NCBI GenBank assembly: GCA_943326015.2
Contig: CALPRQ020000010.1
Location: 1 to 64,000 of the forward strand
DNA from: Chitinophaga pinensis
GTDB taxonomy: Bacteria > Pseudomonadota > Gammaproteobacteria > Burkholderiales > Burkholderiaceae_C
Reading direction: 5' to 3'
DNA: 64,000 bases
Positions 8,180-17,847 of the stretch are shown piece by piece. Numbering within the stretch: the stretch's first letter is position 1; every line of letters begins with the position of its first letter. The notes under the pieces are model-generated. The model saw nothing but the letters and a program-made list of their open reading frames with translations. It was not told where the DNA came from and did no database searches. Both the position numbers and the translations under genes were made by a program.

Positions 8180-9634
8180 TCAGGACGTGGTATCCGGCTT
8201 CATGGTATCAACAGTGATAACACCCTGGCCGTCAATGTCGTCGCCCGTCACAACCAAAGTGGCGGTGGTCGGATTCTGAATGCACTTGTATGCCTTGCCG
8301 CCCGTGAATGCGTTGGCGGCGAGAGATGCCATCGGCCAGTCGGTGCTGAACACGGCCAAGCTGATAGCCACAGTAGTAGCGCTTGCCGCGTTACTGACGG
8401 CGCTGACCGCAGTAGCCACCTTGTAATACTCTGCAACGCCGTTGGACTTGACCAGCTTGACCACATCATTCGCTGCAAGGGCTGGAGTGCTCGCACCAAC
8501 AGGAACCGATACGGTCACGGCATTGGTGGTGTTCGATGCGATGCTGCAAGCGGATGAGAATGGAGCGGCTGCGTTGACGAATGCCGCAGGACGGCCTGCA
8601 GCATCAGAGAAGGACCATTTGTAGGTCCAGCCAGAGGGAATCGTGTAGGCCTTACCGGCCTTCGTGACTGACACGCTCAGCGTCGTACTGCCCTGACCGT
8701 TTTGCAGCTTGTCGCCTCGCGTGGATTTGATGGTGACCTGGTACGGATCGCCCTTGTCCTGAATAGTGAAATACTTGGTGTACGGACTGGTCGACTCGTC
8801 ATCCAGGATGTCAACGCGGTAAGCCTGCGTTCCGGATACAGCGTCGTCAAAAATGACAAGCTTCTTGCCGGTGTGATAGCCGCTCGAAGCAAGCGGTGCG
8901 ACTTCAGTATCTCCTGCCGCATTCAGGAACTTGAACTTTCTGGAGGCAACGGTCGAGCTCCAATCGGCATGCGTATTCAGAAGCTCCTGAGCTGCGCCGC
9001 CAACGATCTTGTACCACTTGTACGCGCTCGCAGCCAGGCTGGTCTCCTCATTCGCACCGCGCATCAGCTTCGCGGTCAGGGTCACACTGTTGCGGACTTC
9101 AGTGTCGGTCTTCGGCAGAACGTCATCACCTTCCATGACGATGTAGAGCGCATTGGTTCCGGTGATCAGCAGACCAATGGTGATTTGCCCCATGATGCTC
9201 GACTGCAGGGACGTGACCGGATCGGTGTAGACCGCAGTGAAATAGAAGGTCTTGGTAGGGGAGGCTTTCGTCAGCGTGTTAGTGAGGAGGGTAAGCGCGA
9301 ACGTGGTCGAGCTGAACGAATAGTTCGTGGTGTCGCCGTTCGTGCCGGCGTTGACGATGTTCGGGGTGCCAGTTGCGGCCGTGGACCAACTCACCGATGA
9401 AAGGCTCGCGGACTGGGTTGCAATCAGATCCTTCGGCCCCGTGCTAGACGAGATCATGACGACGGGCGTCAGCACGTTGTTCGTGGTCGCATAGCTCGGA
9501 CTGAACGTGGTGGTCGTGTCGTCCTTGGTGTAGTTCTGCTGAATACCCAACGATGCGGTGATGTTGGTGGTGATCGTCTTGGCATCGTTGTTGTCAACGA
9601 TGGTGAATTGACCGGTTGAGACGACTGAAGGCAT
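8180..9634 (-). CDS. Tail tip-associated structural protein with Ig-like repeats
   Basis: 484 residues, start MPSVVSTGQFTIVDNNDA, rich in Thr/Ser/Ala with repeated beta-sandwich-like stretches. The first ~20 residues follow the same pattern as the neighbouring 982-residue protein (MPxxVxxGQxTIxDxxD), suggesting a common docking module to the tail tip. It is in the late operon between two other tail genes. No enzymatic motif is visible. Confidence 0.75.
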   Translation of the reverse strand: MPSVVSTGQFTIVDNNDAKTITTNITASLGIQQNYTKDDTTTTFSPSYATTNNVLTPVVMISSSTGPKDLIATQSASLSSVSWSTAATGTPNIVNAGTNGDTTNYSFSSTTFALTLLTNTLTKASPTKTFYFTAVYTDPVTSLQSSIMGQITIGLLITGTNALYIVMEGDDVLPKTDTEVRNSVTLTAKLMRGANEETSLAASAYKWYKIVGGAAQELLNTHADWSSTVASRKFKFLNAAGDTEVAPLASSGYHTGKKLVIFDDAVSGTQAYRVDILDDESTSPYTKYFTIQDKGDPYQVTIKSTRGDKLQNGQGSTTLSVSVTKAGKAYTIPSGWTYKWSFSDAAGRPAAFVNAAAPFSSACSIASNTTNAVTVSVPVGASTPALAANDVVKLVKSNGVAEYYKVATAVSAVSNAASATTVAISLAVFSTDWPMASLAANAFTGGKAYKCIQNPTTATLVVTGDDIDGQGVITVDTMKPDTTS

Positions 9635-9666
9635 GATGGCTTCCTTGGTGTTGAGAAATTGAAGGA

Positions 9667-10329
9667 TTACGGAGAAACGATGTCACAAAAGAATGTAGCT
9701 CGCGCATTGACCTGATCCACATTCACCTCAATGGTTTTGAATCCCCTGTGGTTGGCAGACCAGGTTTCATCATCGTTGGGAGGATGCGGGTTATTTCTAG
9801 ATTTGCGACGCCAGTGAAACCAGGAATCCGGGGTGGTGTCGGTGATCTCGGCGCCGTTGCGGAACAGGCGAGCACGCATCAACGTGGTTGAGCTCTCGCC
9901 GACTCGAAACACGGTGCCGTTGCTCGATTCGATTTCAGTGGTGTAGGCCGAGCCGCCCTCCAGGTAGCGAGCCCATGCCAGCGGGGTGCCGGTCAGGATG
10001 TAGCTGGTATCGTCCAGCGTGTTTTTGTAGACCGCGTTTTGCCGCCACTGCTCACCCAGGTCGGCATCGGTCGGATGAGAGGACCACTCCCCGACGTAAG
10101 CCATGTTGGCTGGCACATCGCTCAGGCTCAGCACGTTGTCCTGCAGGGCCAGGCCCTGGCCGATAGCGACCTCGGCCGCACCGTTGGCGCCGGGGTAGCT
10201 GTGACCCAGCAGCGCCGGACCGGTCAGGATGATCTCGTGCCCATCGTTCCAGTGCGAGGGCTGGATCATGGACGGGTCGCGCGTGTCGGGCTTCTTCGAG
10301 CTGAATCGGTGCTTGATGGAAAGCGTCAC
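9667..10329 (-). CDS. Phage tail protein (fibre/tip component)
   Basis: 220 residues. The N-terminus MTLSIKHRFSSKKPDTRDP..IQPSHWNDGHEI is a recurrent start of phage tail-tip proteins ('hRF..k.D..DptlirPSdWN..H'). The rest is a beta-rich structural sequence. The order relative to the tape measure and tail tip genes supports a tail role; the exact position in the virion is unknown. Confidence 0.72.
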   Translation of the reverse strand: MTLSIKHRFSSKKPDTRDPSMIQPSHWNDGHEIILTGPALLGHSYPGANGAAEVAIGQGLALQDNVLSLSDVPANMAYVGEWSSHPTDADLGEQWRQNAVYKNTLDDTSYILTGTPLAWARYLEGGSAYTTEIESSNGTVFRVGESSTTLMRARLFRNGAEITDTTPDSWFHWRRKSRNNPHPPNDDETWSANHRGFKTIEVNVDQVNARATFFCDIVSP

Positions 10330-10339
10330 GAATGATCCT

Positions 10340-11356
10340 TTACTGGCTGATGCCCTTGATGCTCAAACTGCCCTGGCAATACACGCCGGATCGGGTGCCC
10401 AGTACGAAATGCTCCACATGCCCCCAGGTGTTGAATGGGGTGTATCGGTAGTCGTCACTGGCCACAAAGAATGCGGCTGTGGCGCGCAAACCCATGAGCA
10501 CTGCATGCACAAATCGCACTCGCTCATGCGTGACCAGCAGTGAGCAACTGACGCTGCGGTAGTACGGTCTTGACGTCAGCTCTGCAATGCCGAATTCGTC
10601 AACCTCGACGCGGCTGTAATCATCGGCGGCGGATGACAAGTCGTCTTTGTCCACGTCGCCCAGCTCAATGAAATTACCCACCACCATTGACCCGATGCTG
10701 CCCGCCTGCGTGCCACTGACTTCTATCGTCCAGGTTTTCCCCTGCGGCCACTGCAGCGTCACATCCGTCTTTGCGGCCAGCTGAGGCGGGATGTAACCCA
10801 GATCCACTGCCGTGCTCAAGGCGTTGGTCAGAGAGACGGTAAACACCCATTTCTGCCCTCCGGCGCTTGATACCGATTTGGTGACGGTGATGTCCTCGGC
10901 ATAGACGGATGTAACCGCTGCCGAGATGGAAACATCGGCCGGCTTGGGGCGGGTGACGGTCACGGTCAGGCTGGTGACGCCCATCAGGTCTACCAGCGCC
11001 AGGCCGTCGCAGCCGTCATCGACTCCGGTCAGCTTGACCGACCAGTTGGCATCCAGCGCGGTCCTGGTGTTGACCGACTTGTCAAACATGGCCCAGCGGT
11101 TGCCCGGCGCCACCCGGACCCAATGCGCCTTGTCCTGCGCAGGGCTCTGGTTGTTGGTGCCGGCACTCACGGCAGAGATGCACTTGTAAACGCTGGCGTC
11201 TGCTGCCGTGCCGCTCAGCACCACGGCATCGACGGAGTACGCGGCAGTGGCACTCCACTGCTTTTGCCCTGTCAGCAGCTGCGCCGCGCTGGTGGAGGTC
11301 AGCATGCCGGCGGTGATGGTGGTCGGGAACAGAACCCGCATCGGTGTGACTGCCAT
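10340..11356 (-). CDS. Phage tail protein with carbohydrate-binding-like N-terminus
   Basis: 338 residues following the tape measure gene. Residues ~30-95 (QKQWSATAAYSVDAVVL..YKCISA..NNQSPAQDKAHWVRV) have the W..Y..G..V.....Y.C......P......W spacing of carbohydrate-binding/ChtBD3-like modules found in tail proteins. The remainder is beta-rich (VSISAAVTSVYAEDITVTKS, WTIEVSGTQAGSIGS). This is probably a distal tail/baseplate hub-type component contacting the cell surface. The specific role is inferred from order. Confidence 0.72.
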   Translation of the reverse strand: MAVTPMRVLFPTTITAGMLTSTSAAQLLTGQKQWSATAAYSVDAVVLSGTAADASVYKCISAVSAGTNNQSPAQDKAHWVRVAPGNRWAMFDKSVNTRTALDANWSVKLTGVDDGCDGLALVDLMGVTSLTVTVTRPKPADVSISAAVTSVYAEDITVTKSVSSAGGQKWVFTVSLTNALSTAVDLGYIPPQLAAKTDVTLQWPQGKTWTIEVSGTQAGSIGSMVVGNFIELGDVDKDDLSSAADDYSRVEVDEFGIAELTSRPYYRSVSCSLLVTHERVRFVHAVLMGLRATAAFFVASDDYRYTPFNTWGHVEHFVLGTRSGVYCQGSLSIKGISQ

Positions 11357-11370
11357 GTGCTACTTCTCCA

Positions 11371-14300
11371 TCATGCGAAGGCTGCGCCTTCCTGGGCTGG
11401 CAGGCCGTTGGCCGTCCAGCTGCGCTGCACTCGCGCCACGCCGCCCACTTGCTCCTCGGTGCGTTTGTGGCCCTGGTTGTTGTCGCGCCGCATGGCCTTG
11501 ATCTCGCGCACGACGGAATCAAGCGCCTCGCGCACGAGTTGCAGTTCGGCCAGTACGCCGGTCTGCTCGCCGGGGCTGCCGCTGGCTGCTGGGACGCGGC
11601 CCGCGAAGACCGGTACGGGCACCGACGCCAGGCCCACCACGCCGCCGTCGGCATAGCCTGGCGCGCGGCCGGTGCGGATGGCTTCCACGGCGCGCACGCC
11701 ACCCAGGGCTGCAATGTCGGCCTGGCTGAACACCACCTCGCCGGCGTGGACGATGCCGGCAGCTTCGTACTTGCCGCCCGGGCCGGTGTAGCCGCCGTCG
11801 GAGAAGGCGCTGGTTGCCTTGCCCTGCAGCTGGTTGATGATCTGCTGCAGGCCGGCGGAAGTGCGGTTGGCGCCGGCCGTCACAGCCGCCGATATGCCGG
11901 CCTGGGTCGATGCGGCGCTGGCGTCCAGCGCGGCCAGCTTGCCGTCAATGGCGGTCAGCAGCGTGTTGGCTTCGGCCTGGTAGTCCTTCGGGGCCGTGGC
12001 ATCGAGCTGGCCGGCGACTTTCTCGCCCTTGGCCGACAGCTTGGCCACGGCCACCGCCCAGTCAGCACGGGTCGAATACTGGCCTGCCATGTCCTGCGCG
12101 AGCTGCGGCAGCGCGCTGGTCATCTGATCGGCATAGCTGACCTTCGTGGCACCACTGGCCGACAGCGCGAGCGTGTAGAGCTTGTCGTAGCCTGCCAGGC
12201 GCTGCGCGATCGACTCGCTGCCGGTCATGGTGTTGAGCCGGGCCTGCTGGATCGCAGAACGCATATTGGCAGCGCTGGTCAGCATCAGGCTAGATAGCGC
12301 TTTTTGCTGTTCGTAGTAATCAACCGTCGATTGACGCAGGCTATCCAGCGTCGATACCGATGTGGCAGCAGAATTCACCCAGTCGGTTACTGCTGTAGCA
12401 TATTTAGCCGTCTCAGTTTTTATATCTGAAACGCCTTTTTTTGCCTCCTTGAGCCAATACTCGTCCCGATTTACATCTTGCTGTGCTATGTAAACCGGAT
12501 CCGACCCTGACCAGTAATTGCTCTTGGCATCTTTCAAGGCAGCTTTTGATTTTGCAAGCAATCCTTGCCAATACGCGACTACAGATTCATCATTGCCATT
12601 CGCAATGGCCACATCAAGCTTGGCCCGACTCGGTGGCGCAGTTGAGATCTTCCCGACCTGGCTGGTCAAATTGGCGTAGCTCAGCGGAGTCTGGTTGGCG
12701 GTCAGATTGGCATGCGCAGCCACCACGGACGCACGCCCTTGCGTGATCGATTCTTTCAGCGAGTTGAACAGGCCACTGATGGCCTCGCCGGCCTGCCGTG
12801 CCAGGGCGGACAGATCGTCAGTGGACGGCACCAGTGCGGCAAACGCCGACTCCAGTCCTATCAATGCCGCATAGGCCTGGCGCCCGGATGCGGTGGTCAG
12901 TTCCTGCGCATCGACCAGGGCGCGGAATCCGTCGCGCGTCTCGGGCATCGAGAAGCCGAGGGATTTCAGAGCGTCTGATACCTGGGCGGTGGCGGCGGCG
13001 GTGCGCTCGGACTCGGTGTAGAAATTCTGGTAGTAGCCAGTGGTAGCAGCGTTGAATTTGTCGGTGCCACCGAACAGATCCAGCAACGAGGACGCCATGT
13101 CCCCAGCACGTGTGCTGGTGCCGTAGAGCTGCTGGCCCAGCAGCCGCAGCGCACTGTTGGCAGCCACAAGCGAGCCGGACAGCCGCGACAGCGTGCCATC
13201 GATCGTCTCGCCTGCGCGCTGGAATGGCCGCAGCGCGGCGCCATAGGCGGCCTCGGTCATGCCGGTGCCGAAACTGGACAGCGCGTCAGCGATAGCCTTT
13301 TGCTGTCCGGCCTGGTCCAGATCCTTCAGGCTGATGCTGATCGACTGGGAAAACCCGTTCACCGCCGATGCGCTCAGGCCGATGGCCTTGGCGTAGACCT
13401 GGGTAGCCGAAGTGATGGCCTGCAGTCCGCTGTCCAGCGCCGTGTCAAGCTCGGAGCTGACGGCCGAATAGTTGCGGCCGGACTTGCTGCTGCGGAACCA
13501 TCCGCCCTTTTGCGTCCAGTCCGCGTACTCCTGCACCGAGGCGCCCGACGCGGAAAACGTACCGGTGACGCCAGAGCCGTCAATTTTTTTGGCGCCCATG
13601 CCGAAGGCGCGGTTCAGGCCGGCTGAGACGGCTCCCGACAGCAGGCCTCCGGTGGGATCGAACCAGCCAGCCACCGCCGTCAGCGCATCCATGATCTTGC
13701 CGTTGCCGATCTTGTACTCGCCCGACAGCATCTTGCTGATCGAATACGCAGTCATCGCGCTACCGGCACTCTGCAGCGTGGAGCTGGCAAACTGACCGGA
13801 TTGAGTCAGCCCTCGCGTGCCGGCATCGGCGTCGTACAAGCCCAACTTCTGCCCGTACTCGGTTGACGCGAGCTTGGTGAAGCTGTTGCCGATGGAATTG
13901 CGGATGCCGCCCGACAGGAAGCGGTAGGCGTCGTACACGCTGGAAGCCTGACCCAACGCTGACCCGCCACCCTGACCTGCTGCGGCCGCAGTCGATCCGC
14001 CTATCCCCATGACCCCAGTGATGGTGCCCGCTACCGGCATGACGATGTCTTTCACGATCGGCTGCAGCACCAGCGTCTTGAACATGTTGACGACCGAGTC
14101 GCGCAGACTGCGCGCGAAGCCTTTGCCGGACTCGAAGCCGCGCATGAGCGCATCGGTGATGCTGTCGCCGATCTTCTCGCTGGTCTTGAGCCAATCGTTC
14201 TGCACCACTTTGTTCACAGCAGCGGATGACTCGATCTGGGCAGCATCCCGAGCCTTCTGGATCAAGTCCTGCTTCTTGCCGTAGTCCTGGTAGATGTTGT

Positions 14301-16881
14301 CAGAGAAAGTCTGGCGCTCGATGTCGGCGATGGTCTTAGCCAGCTTGAGCTGCACCGATCGCTGCGCTGTGATCTTTTCCTGCTCCAGCGCTGTCATGCC
14401 GACCAGCCGCAGCTCGTCCTGGTACAGCGTTGCTTGCTCAGTCGCGGCCCGGTTCCATTCCTCGATTGCCTGCGACTGCTTCTTGTAGTCGGCCTGCCCC
14501 AGGGCATCGACCCAGCGCTGCTGAGCCGCGATGGCGCGGTCGAGCTCCTCGCGGTAAGCCTGCGTCTCCTTCCCGGTCAGGTCGGCCTTCTTGAGGTGCA
14601 GCACGGCCAGCGCGGCCGACTCGATCGCAGTCTTGCTCTTGCCCCAGGCCGCGTTTTCAGACTCAAGAGCTGCAGCGGCCTCGGTGGACTTGCTGGTCTG
14701 CCGACTCAGGGTCTTGAGTGCTTCCTCGCGCGCCTGGTTGCTGGACTGCTGCTGGCCTAGTGCCTCAGCGGCAACCTGGCGACCTTCGAGTTCGGCTCGC
14801 GTCAGCGCCCACTTCGCTTTTGCCCTGGCATCATGACTGCGCGCGGCGGCTGCATCACCCTGGGCAATTTCGTAAGACAGCTTGACGGCCTGCTTTTGGC
14901 CTTCGGTCCACTCCTGCGCTTTGAGGCCTGTGGTGGAAAGCTGCTCGCCGTACTGGCGCTCGGCATCGAGCTTGGCCTTCAGGCCGGCGAGCTCGGTGTC
15001 TACTAGCTTGACGCTGGCGTCAGTCTTTTTCTTGGAAGACTTTTCTTCAATGTTTGCCAGCTCGACGCGGTACGCCGCGTTGATTGCATCCTGCTTCGCA
15101 CGGTCGTCGCCTGCCGCCGCCAGCGCCTTGTCACGATTCGCTTTGGCTTCCTCGGTCTTCAGCAGCTTCAGGCCTGCTTCGGTCTGGCGCTCCTTGCCCT
15201 TGACATACTGCGTCACCACGCCCGCGTTGTACTCGCTCTCGCGGGCCGTCAGTTCAGCGCGCTTCAGGGCCGCCCTCTCTAGCTCGGCCGTCAAAGACTT
15301 CTCGGCTGCAGCACGCTGCTGCAGGCTGAAGTTGAGGTATTCGCCAGTACCCCGCTGCGCCTGCGCGACCTGTTGCGCGAGCTTTTGCAGGTTCAGGTCA
15401 GCCTCCTTGATGCCCTTGGAGACTTCCTCGATAGGCGTTTTGGCGGTGCCCAGCGACTGGCGCTGCTTTTCCAGCATCTTGTCGTAGGCGGCAATGGCGG
15501 TATTGAGGGCCGGAACGATGCCGGCCACCAGCTTGTTCGCCACCGAACTCGCTTTGTCGGCAGCACTCTCCATCTGGTGGCCAGCCGTGGCTGACTTGTC
15601 GCCCAGCAGCTGCCATGCCGTGGCTGCCGCACCCAACCCGAGAATCAGCCATCCTGCCGGCCCCATGGCGGTCAGCACGCCGCGCAGAGCCAATCCGATG
15701 CCGCCGATTGCCACGCTGAGCCCACCTGCAGCCGCAGTGGCCGAAGTCATCCATGTGGCCAGTCCGGCAGCAGCCAGCGCGCCGGTCATCGTCAGCAGCG
15801 GACCCATGTTGTCCGATAGCCCAATGATGGCGCCTGACAGCACCCGGCTCACGCCGGACACCTCATCCATGCGACCCACAAACTCGGTGAGTCGGTTGCC
15901 GGCTACGGTCAGAGATTGCCCGACGGTGGCACCCATCTTGCCGTAGTTGGCTTCCACGGCTGCAGCCTGGCTTTGCAGCGCCTTCACCAACGCCTCGGTC
16001 GTGATCTTGCCGGCCTCAGCCAGCGCACGCATTTCACCCACCGTCCGGCCCATGCCGGCTGCAATTGCCTGCATCAGGCCTGGAGCCTGCTCCATGACGG
16101 AATTGAACTCTTCGCCGCGCAACACGCCGGAGTTGAATGCCTGCCCGAGTTGCATCAGTGCCGCCGAACCGCTGGCAGTACTGACGCCAGAAATCACCAT
16201 CGACTGACTGATGGTCTTCACGATGCCAGCCAGCTCGGAGCCGGACAGCCCCAGCGTTTTCTGGTTCGTCGCCAGACGCTGATAGAGGTCGGCCGTCTCT
16301 TTCAGCGGCTGGCGTGTGTCATTCGCAATCTGCAGGATGTTGGATTGAGCCTGGGCGAACTGCCCCTGCGTCTCCGTCACCAGCCGGATGCGGTTATTCA
16401 TGTTCGTCCAGGCATCCATCTCCTGGATTGCCTTGCTCAGCGACAGCGTGGCCGTGACGGTGGCAAGGATGCTGGACGTAAGCCCACCCACTGCTGTACT
16501 GGCCGTCGCAGCCTGCGAGCCCATCTGGCCGGACGACTGAGCCGCAGCAGCGACGGACCGAGCATGACTCTGCGCCGCTGCGGCTGCCGCACCGCCGGCC
16601 TCCGACTGCTGATGCAACGCCTGTGCCGCATTCTGAGCCGCCTGCGCCCCCGCACTGTTGGCGGCGACATTGCCCTGCATGGCGCGGGTCAGACCCTCGG
16701 TCTGACGGGAAAGCTGCTGCAGCGACCCCTCCTGACGCTCCTGTGCTGCCGCCACCTTGTCGAGCGACTGCTGCGCGCCTGACGAGAATTTCCCGAATGC
16801 CTGACCAGCCCGCTCCAATTCAGCCGGGACGGCGCGGCCATCCACCGTCAGGATGATGCCGATTTGGTTGTTGCTGGCCAT
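11371..16881 (-). CDS. Tail tape measure protein
   Basis: 1836 residues, the longest gene of the prophage, as expected for the tail length determinant. The N-terminal coiled coil (Ala/Gln rich) leads into the conserved tape-measure domain (~145-340): MNNRIRLVTETQGQFAQAQ, LYQRLATNQKTLGLSGSEL, NSGVLRGEEFNSVMEQAPG. Hydrophobic segments at ~355-425 follow (GALAAAGLATWMTSAT, GPAGWLILGLGAAATAW), then long coiled coils and C-terminal ends typical of these proteins (SDGGYTGPGGKYEAAGIVH.GEVVFS). By the usual relation of about 0.15 nm per residue, the tail would be near 270 nm. It lies directly after the tail assembly chaperones. Confidence 0.96.
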   Translation of the reverse strand: MASNNQIGIILTVDGRAVPAELERAGQAFGKFSSGAQQSLDKVAAAQERQEGSLQQLSRQTEGLTRAMQGNVAANSAGAQAAQNAAQALHQQSEAGGAAAAAAQSHARSVAAAAQSSGQMGSQAATASTAVGGLTSSILATVTATLSLSKAIQEMDAWTNMNNRIRLVTETQGQFAQAQSNILQIANDTRQPLKETADLYQRLATNQKTLGLSGSELAGIVKTISQSMVISGVSTASGSAALMQLGQAFNSGVLRGEEFNSVMEQAPGLMQAIAAGMGRTVGEMRALAEAGKITTEALVKALQSQAAAVEANYGKMGATVGQSLTVAGNRLTEFVGRMDEVSGVSRVLSGAIIGLSDNMGPLLTMTGALAAAGLATWMTSATAAAGGLSVAIGGIGLALRGVLTAMGPAGWLILGLGAAATAWQLLGDKSATAGHQMESAADKASSVANKLVAGIVPALNTAIAAYDKMLEKQRQSLGTAKTPIEEVSKGIKEADLNLQKLAQQVAQAQRGTGEYLNFSLQQRAAAEKSLTAELERAALKRAELTARESEYNAGVVTQYVKGKERQTEAGLKLLKTEEAKANRDKALAAAGDDRAKQDAINAAYRVELANIEEKSSKKKTDASVKLVDTELAGLKAKLDAERQYGEQLSTTGLKAQEWTEGQKQAVKLSYEIAQGDAAAARSHDARAKAKWALTRAELEGRQVAAEALGQQQSSNQAREEALKTLSRQTSKSTEAAAALESENAAWGKSKTAIESAALAVLHLKKADLTGKETQAYREELDRAIAAQQRWVDALGQADYKKQSQAIEEWNRAATEQATLYQDELRLVGMTALEQEKITAQRSVQLKLAKTIADIERQTFSDNIYQDYGKKQDLIQKARDAAQIESSAAVNKVVQNDWLKTSEKIGDSITDALMRGFESGKGFARSLRDSVVNMFKTLVLQPIVKDIVMPVAGTITGVMGIGGSTAAAAGQGGGSALGQASSVYDAYRFLSGGIRNSIGNSFTKLASTEYGQKLGLYDADAGTRGLTQSGQFASSTLQSAGSAMTAYSISKMLSGEYKIGNGKIMDALTAVAGWFDPTGGLLSGAVSAGLNRAFGMGAKKIDGSGVTGTFSASGASVQEYADWTQKGGWFRSSKSGRNYSAVSSELDTALDSGLQAITSATQVYAKAIGLSASAVNGFSQSISISLKDLDQAGQQKAIADALSSFGTGMTEAAYGAALRPFQRAGETIDGTLSRLSGSLVAANSALRLLGQQLYGTSTRAGDMASSLLDLFGGTDKFNAATTGYYQNFYTESERTAAATAQVSDALKSLGFSMPETRDGFRALVDAQELTTASGRQAYAALIGLESAFAALVPSTDDLSALARQAGEAISGLFNSLKESITQGRASVVAAHANLTANQTPLSYANLTSQVGKISTAPPSRAKLDVAIANGNDESVVAYWQGLLAKSKAALKDAKSNYWSGSDPVYIAQQDVNRDEYWLKEAKKGVSDIKTETAKYATAVTDWVNSAATSVSTLDSLRQSTVDYYEQQKALSSLMLTSAANMRSAIQQARLNTMTGSESIAQRLAGYDKLYTLALSASGATKVSYADQMTSALPQLAQDMAGQYSTRADWAVAVAKLSAKGEKVAGQLDATAPKDYQAEANTLLTAIDGKLAALDASAASTQAGISAAVTAGANRTSAGLQQIINQLQGKATSAFSDGGYTGPGGKYEAAGIVHAGEVVFSQADIAALGGVRAVEAIRTGRAPGYADGGVVGLASVPVPVFAGRVPAASGSPGEQTGVLAELQLVREALDSVVREIKAMRRDNNQGHKRTEEQVGGVARVQRSWTANGLPAQEGAAFA

Positions 16882-16901
16882 GGTGTTGCGTCAAAAAATG
16901 T

Positions 16902-17318
16902 TCAGGTTGAAGCCTTGCGCGCCGCTTCGGCCTCGCGCTCGTTGAGGATGCGCAGCGCCTCGTCCTCCATGACTAGGTACTGCCGCCGCAGCTCGCGCTG
17001 ATCGCGCCGGCTCACGCCCAGCCACTCCATCTCCCGCGCCACGTCGCCAGGCGGCACGGCGCCCCAGTGCGCGCCACCCATGCCCCCCAGCGTCAACTTG
17101 AAATGCCGGACGCATGCCACCAGCAGCTCGAATGCACGCTGGTTGCAGGGCCAGATCTCGCACACCTCGTCCTGCGTCGGCACAGCGATGGCGTCGAGGC
17201 TGTCGGGGTCCAATCGAATTCCAAGGCATGCAGCATCTCTTTTGAGTTCAGCTCGTTCGGTATCGGCATCACCCGCACTGCGGCGCGGCCGCAGGTAGTA
17301 GCGGGTGATGTCGGTCAG
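16902..17318 (-). CDS. Tail assembly chaperone, T extension (reached by -1 frameshift)
   Basis: Open frame in the -1 phase relative to the chaperone G gene. It continues from the slip site as LTDITRYYLRPRRSAGDADTE and ends with a DUF1799-like region (DEVCEIWPCNQRAFELLVAC, HFKLTLGGMGG). No ATG with a ribosome binding site fits its start; the first possible initiation codon within it is an internal TTG at 17213. It is therefore best read as the second half of a G-T fusion (16902-17737). Such fusions bind the tape measure protein during tail assembly. The fusion is made at low frequency and is absent from mature virions in related phages. Confidence 0.82.
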   Translation of the reverse strand: MTDITRYYLRPRRSAGDADTERAELKRDAACLGIRLDPDSLDAIAVPTQDEVCEIWPCNQRAFELLVACVRHFKLTLGGMGGAHWGAVPPGDVAREMEWLGVSRRDQRELRRQYLVMEDEALRILNEREAEAARKAST

Positions 17319-17737
17319 TTTTTTTCCGGGGCCTGGAAGTGGTGCTTGAAGAAGCTCTCCACGATGGCTTGCTGGGCGCCATGCACACGCAGCAGCCGGT
17401 CGAGGTTGTCCGGGGTGAACGGCAGCGGCTTGCGGTCTTCGCCCTTGAGGTCATCACCGAAGCCGATCAGCACGCGCTCGATGATTTCGCGGTCGGTGAT
17501 CTCATCGGCCTCCTGATCAGTGTGGAGCGCGCCCTCGGGGTCGGCGTCCAGGCGCTTCTGGCGCGCGGCCGTCAGCAGCTTCTGGGCATCGAGGCGGCGG
17601 AACAACTCCTTGACCTCGTCGGCCGGCAGGAATCGAAACGAAACCGAGAAATCGACTTTCTGGGTCTTTCCGCCGTCAGCCGGGATGTGGAACGAGATCG
17701 GTGCAGTGAAGCTGGGCTTTTCAGTGAGAACAAACAT
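17315..17737 (-). CDS. Tail assembly chaperone (G protein)
   Basis: 140 residues starting MFVLTEKPSFTAPISF at 17737; the longer frame to 17842 has no support. The sequence is acidic and helical towards the end (EVKELFRRLDAQKLLTAARQ, ITDREIIERVLIGFGDDLKG), with the C-terminus VESFFKHHFQAPEKN. Position between the tail tube and tape measure genes and the slippery heptamer just before its stop identify it as the lambda gpG equivalent. Ribosomes that do not slip stop at 17315-17317 and make this short form. Confidence 0.85.
   Translation of the reverse strand: MFVLTEKPSFTAPISFHIPADGGKTQKVDFSVSFRFLPADEVKELFRRLDAQKLLTAARQKRLDADPEGALHTDQEADEITDREIIERVLIGFGDDLKGEDRKPLPFTPDNLDRLLRVHGAQQAIVESFFKHHFQAPEKN
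17318..17324 (-). promoter_or_regulatory. Programmed -1 ribosomal frameshift site A AAA AAC
   Basis: On the minus strand the codons are CCG GAA AAA AAC TGA. The heptamer A AAA AAC is a canonical X XXY YYZ slip site lying right before the G stop codon. Slippage back by one base continues as CTG ACC GAC into the T frame, which stays open to 16902. Confidence 0.85.
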
Positions 17738-17847
17738 GGTGCGCCTGATGAGTTGAAAGCGCCTGATGAAGAAAATGCAACGCCGCTGCCGCTCAGGCAA
17801 ACTGCACGAAATGGGCACCCCCAATTCGCTGCTGCGTCGCAAATCGT

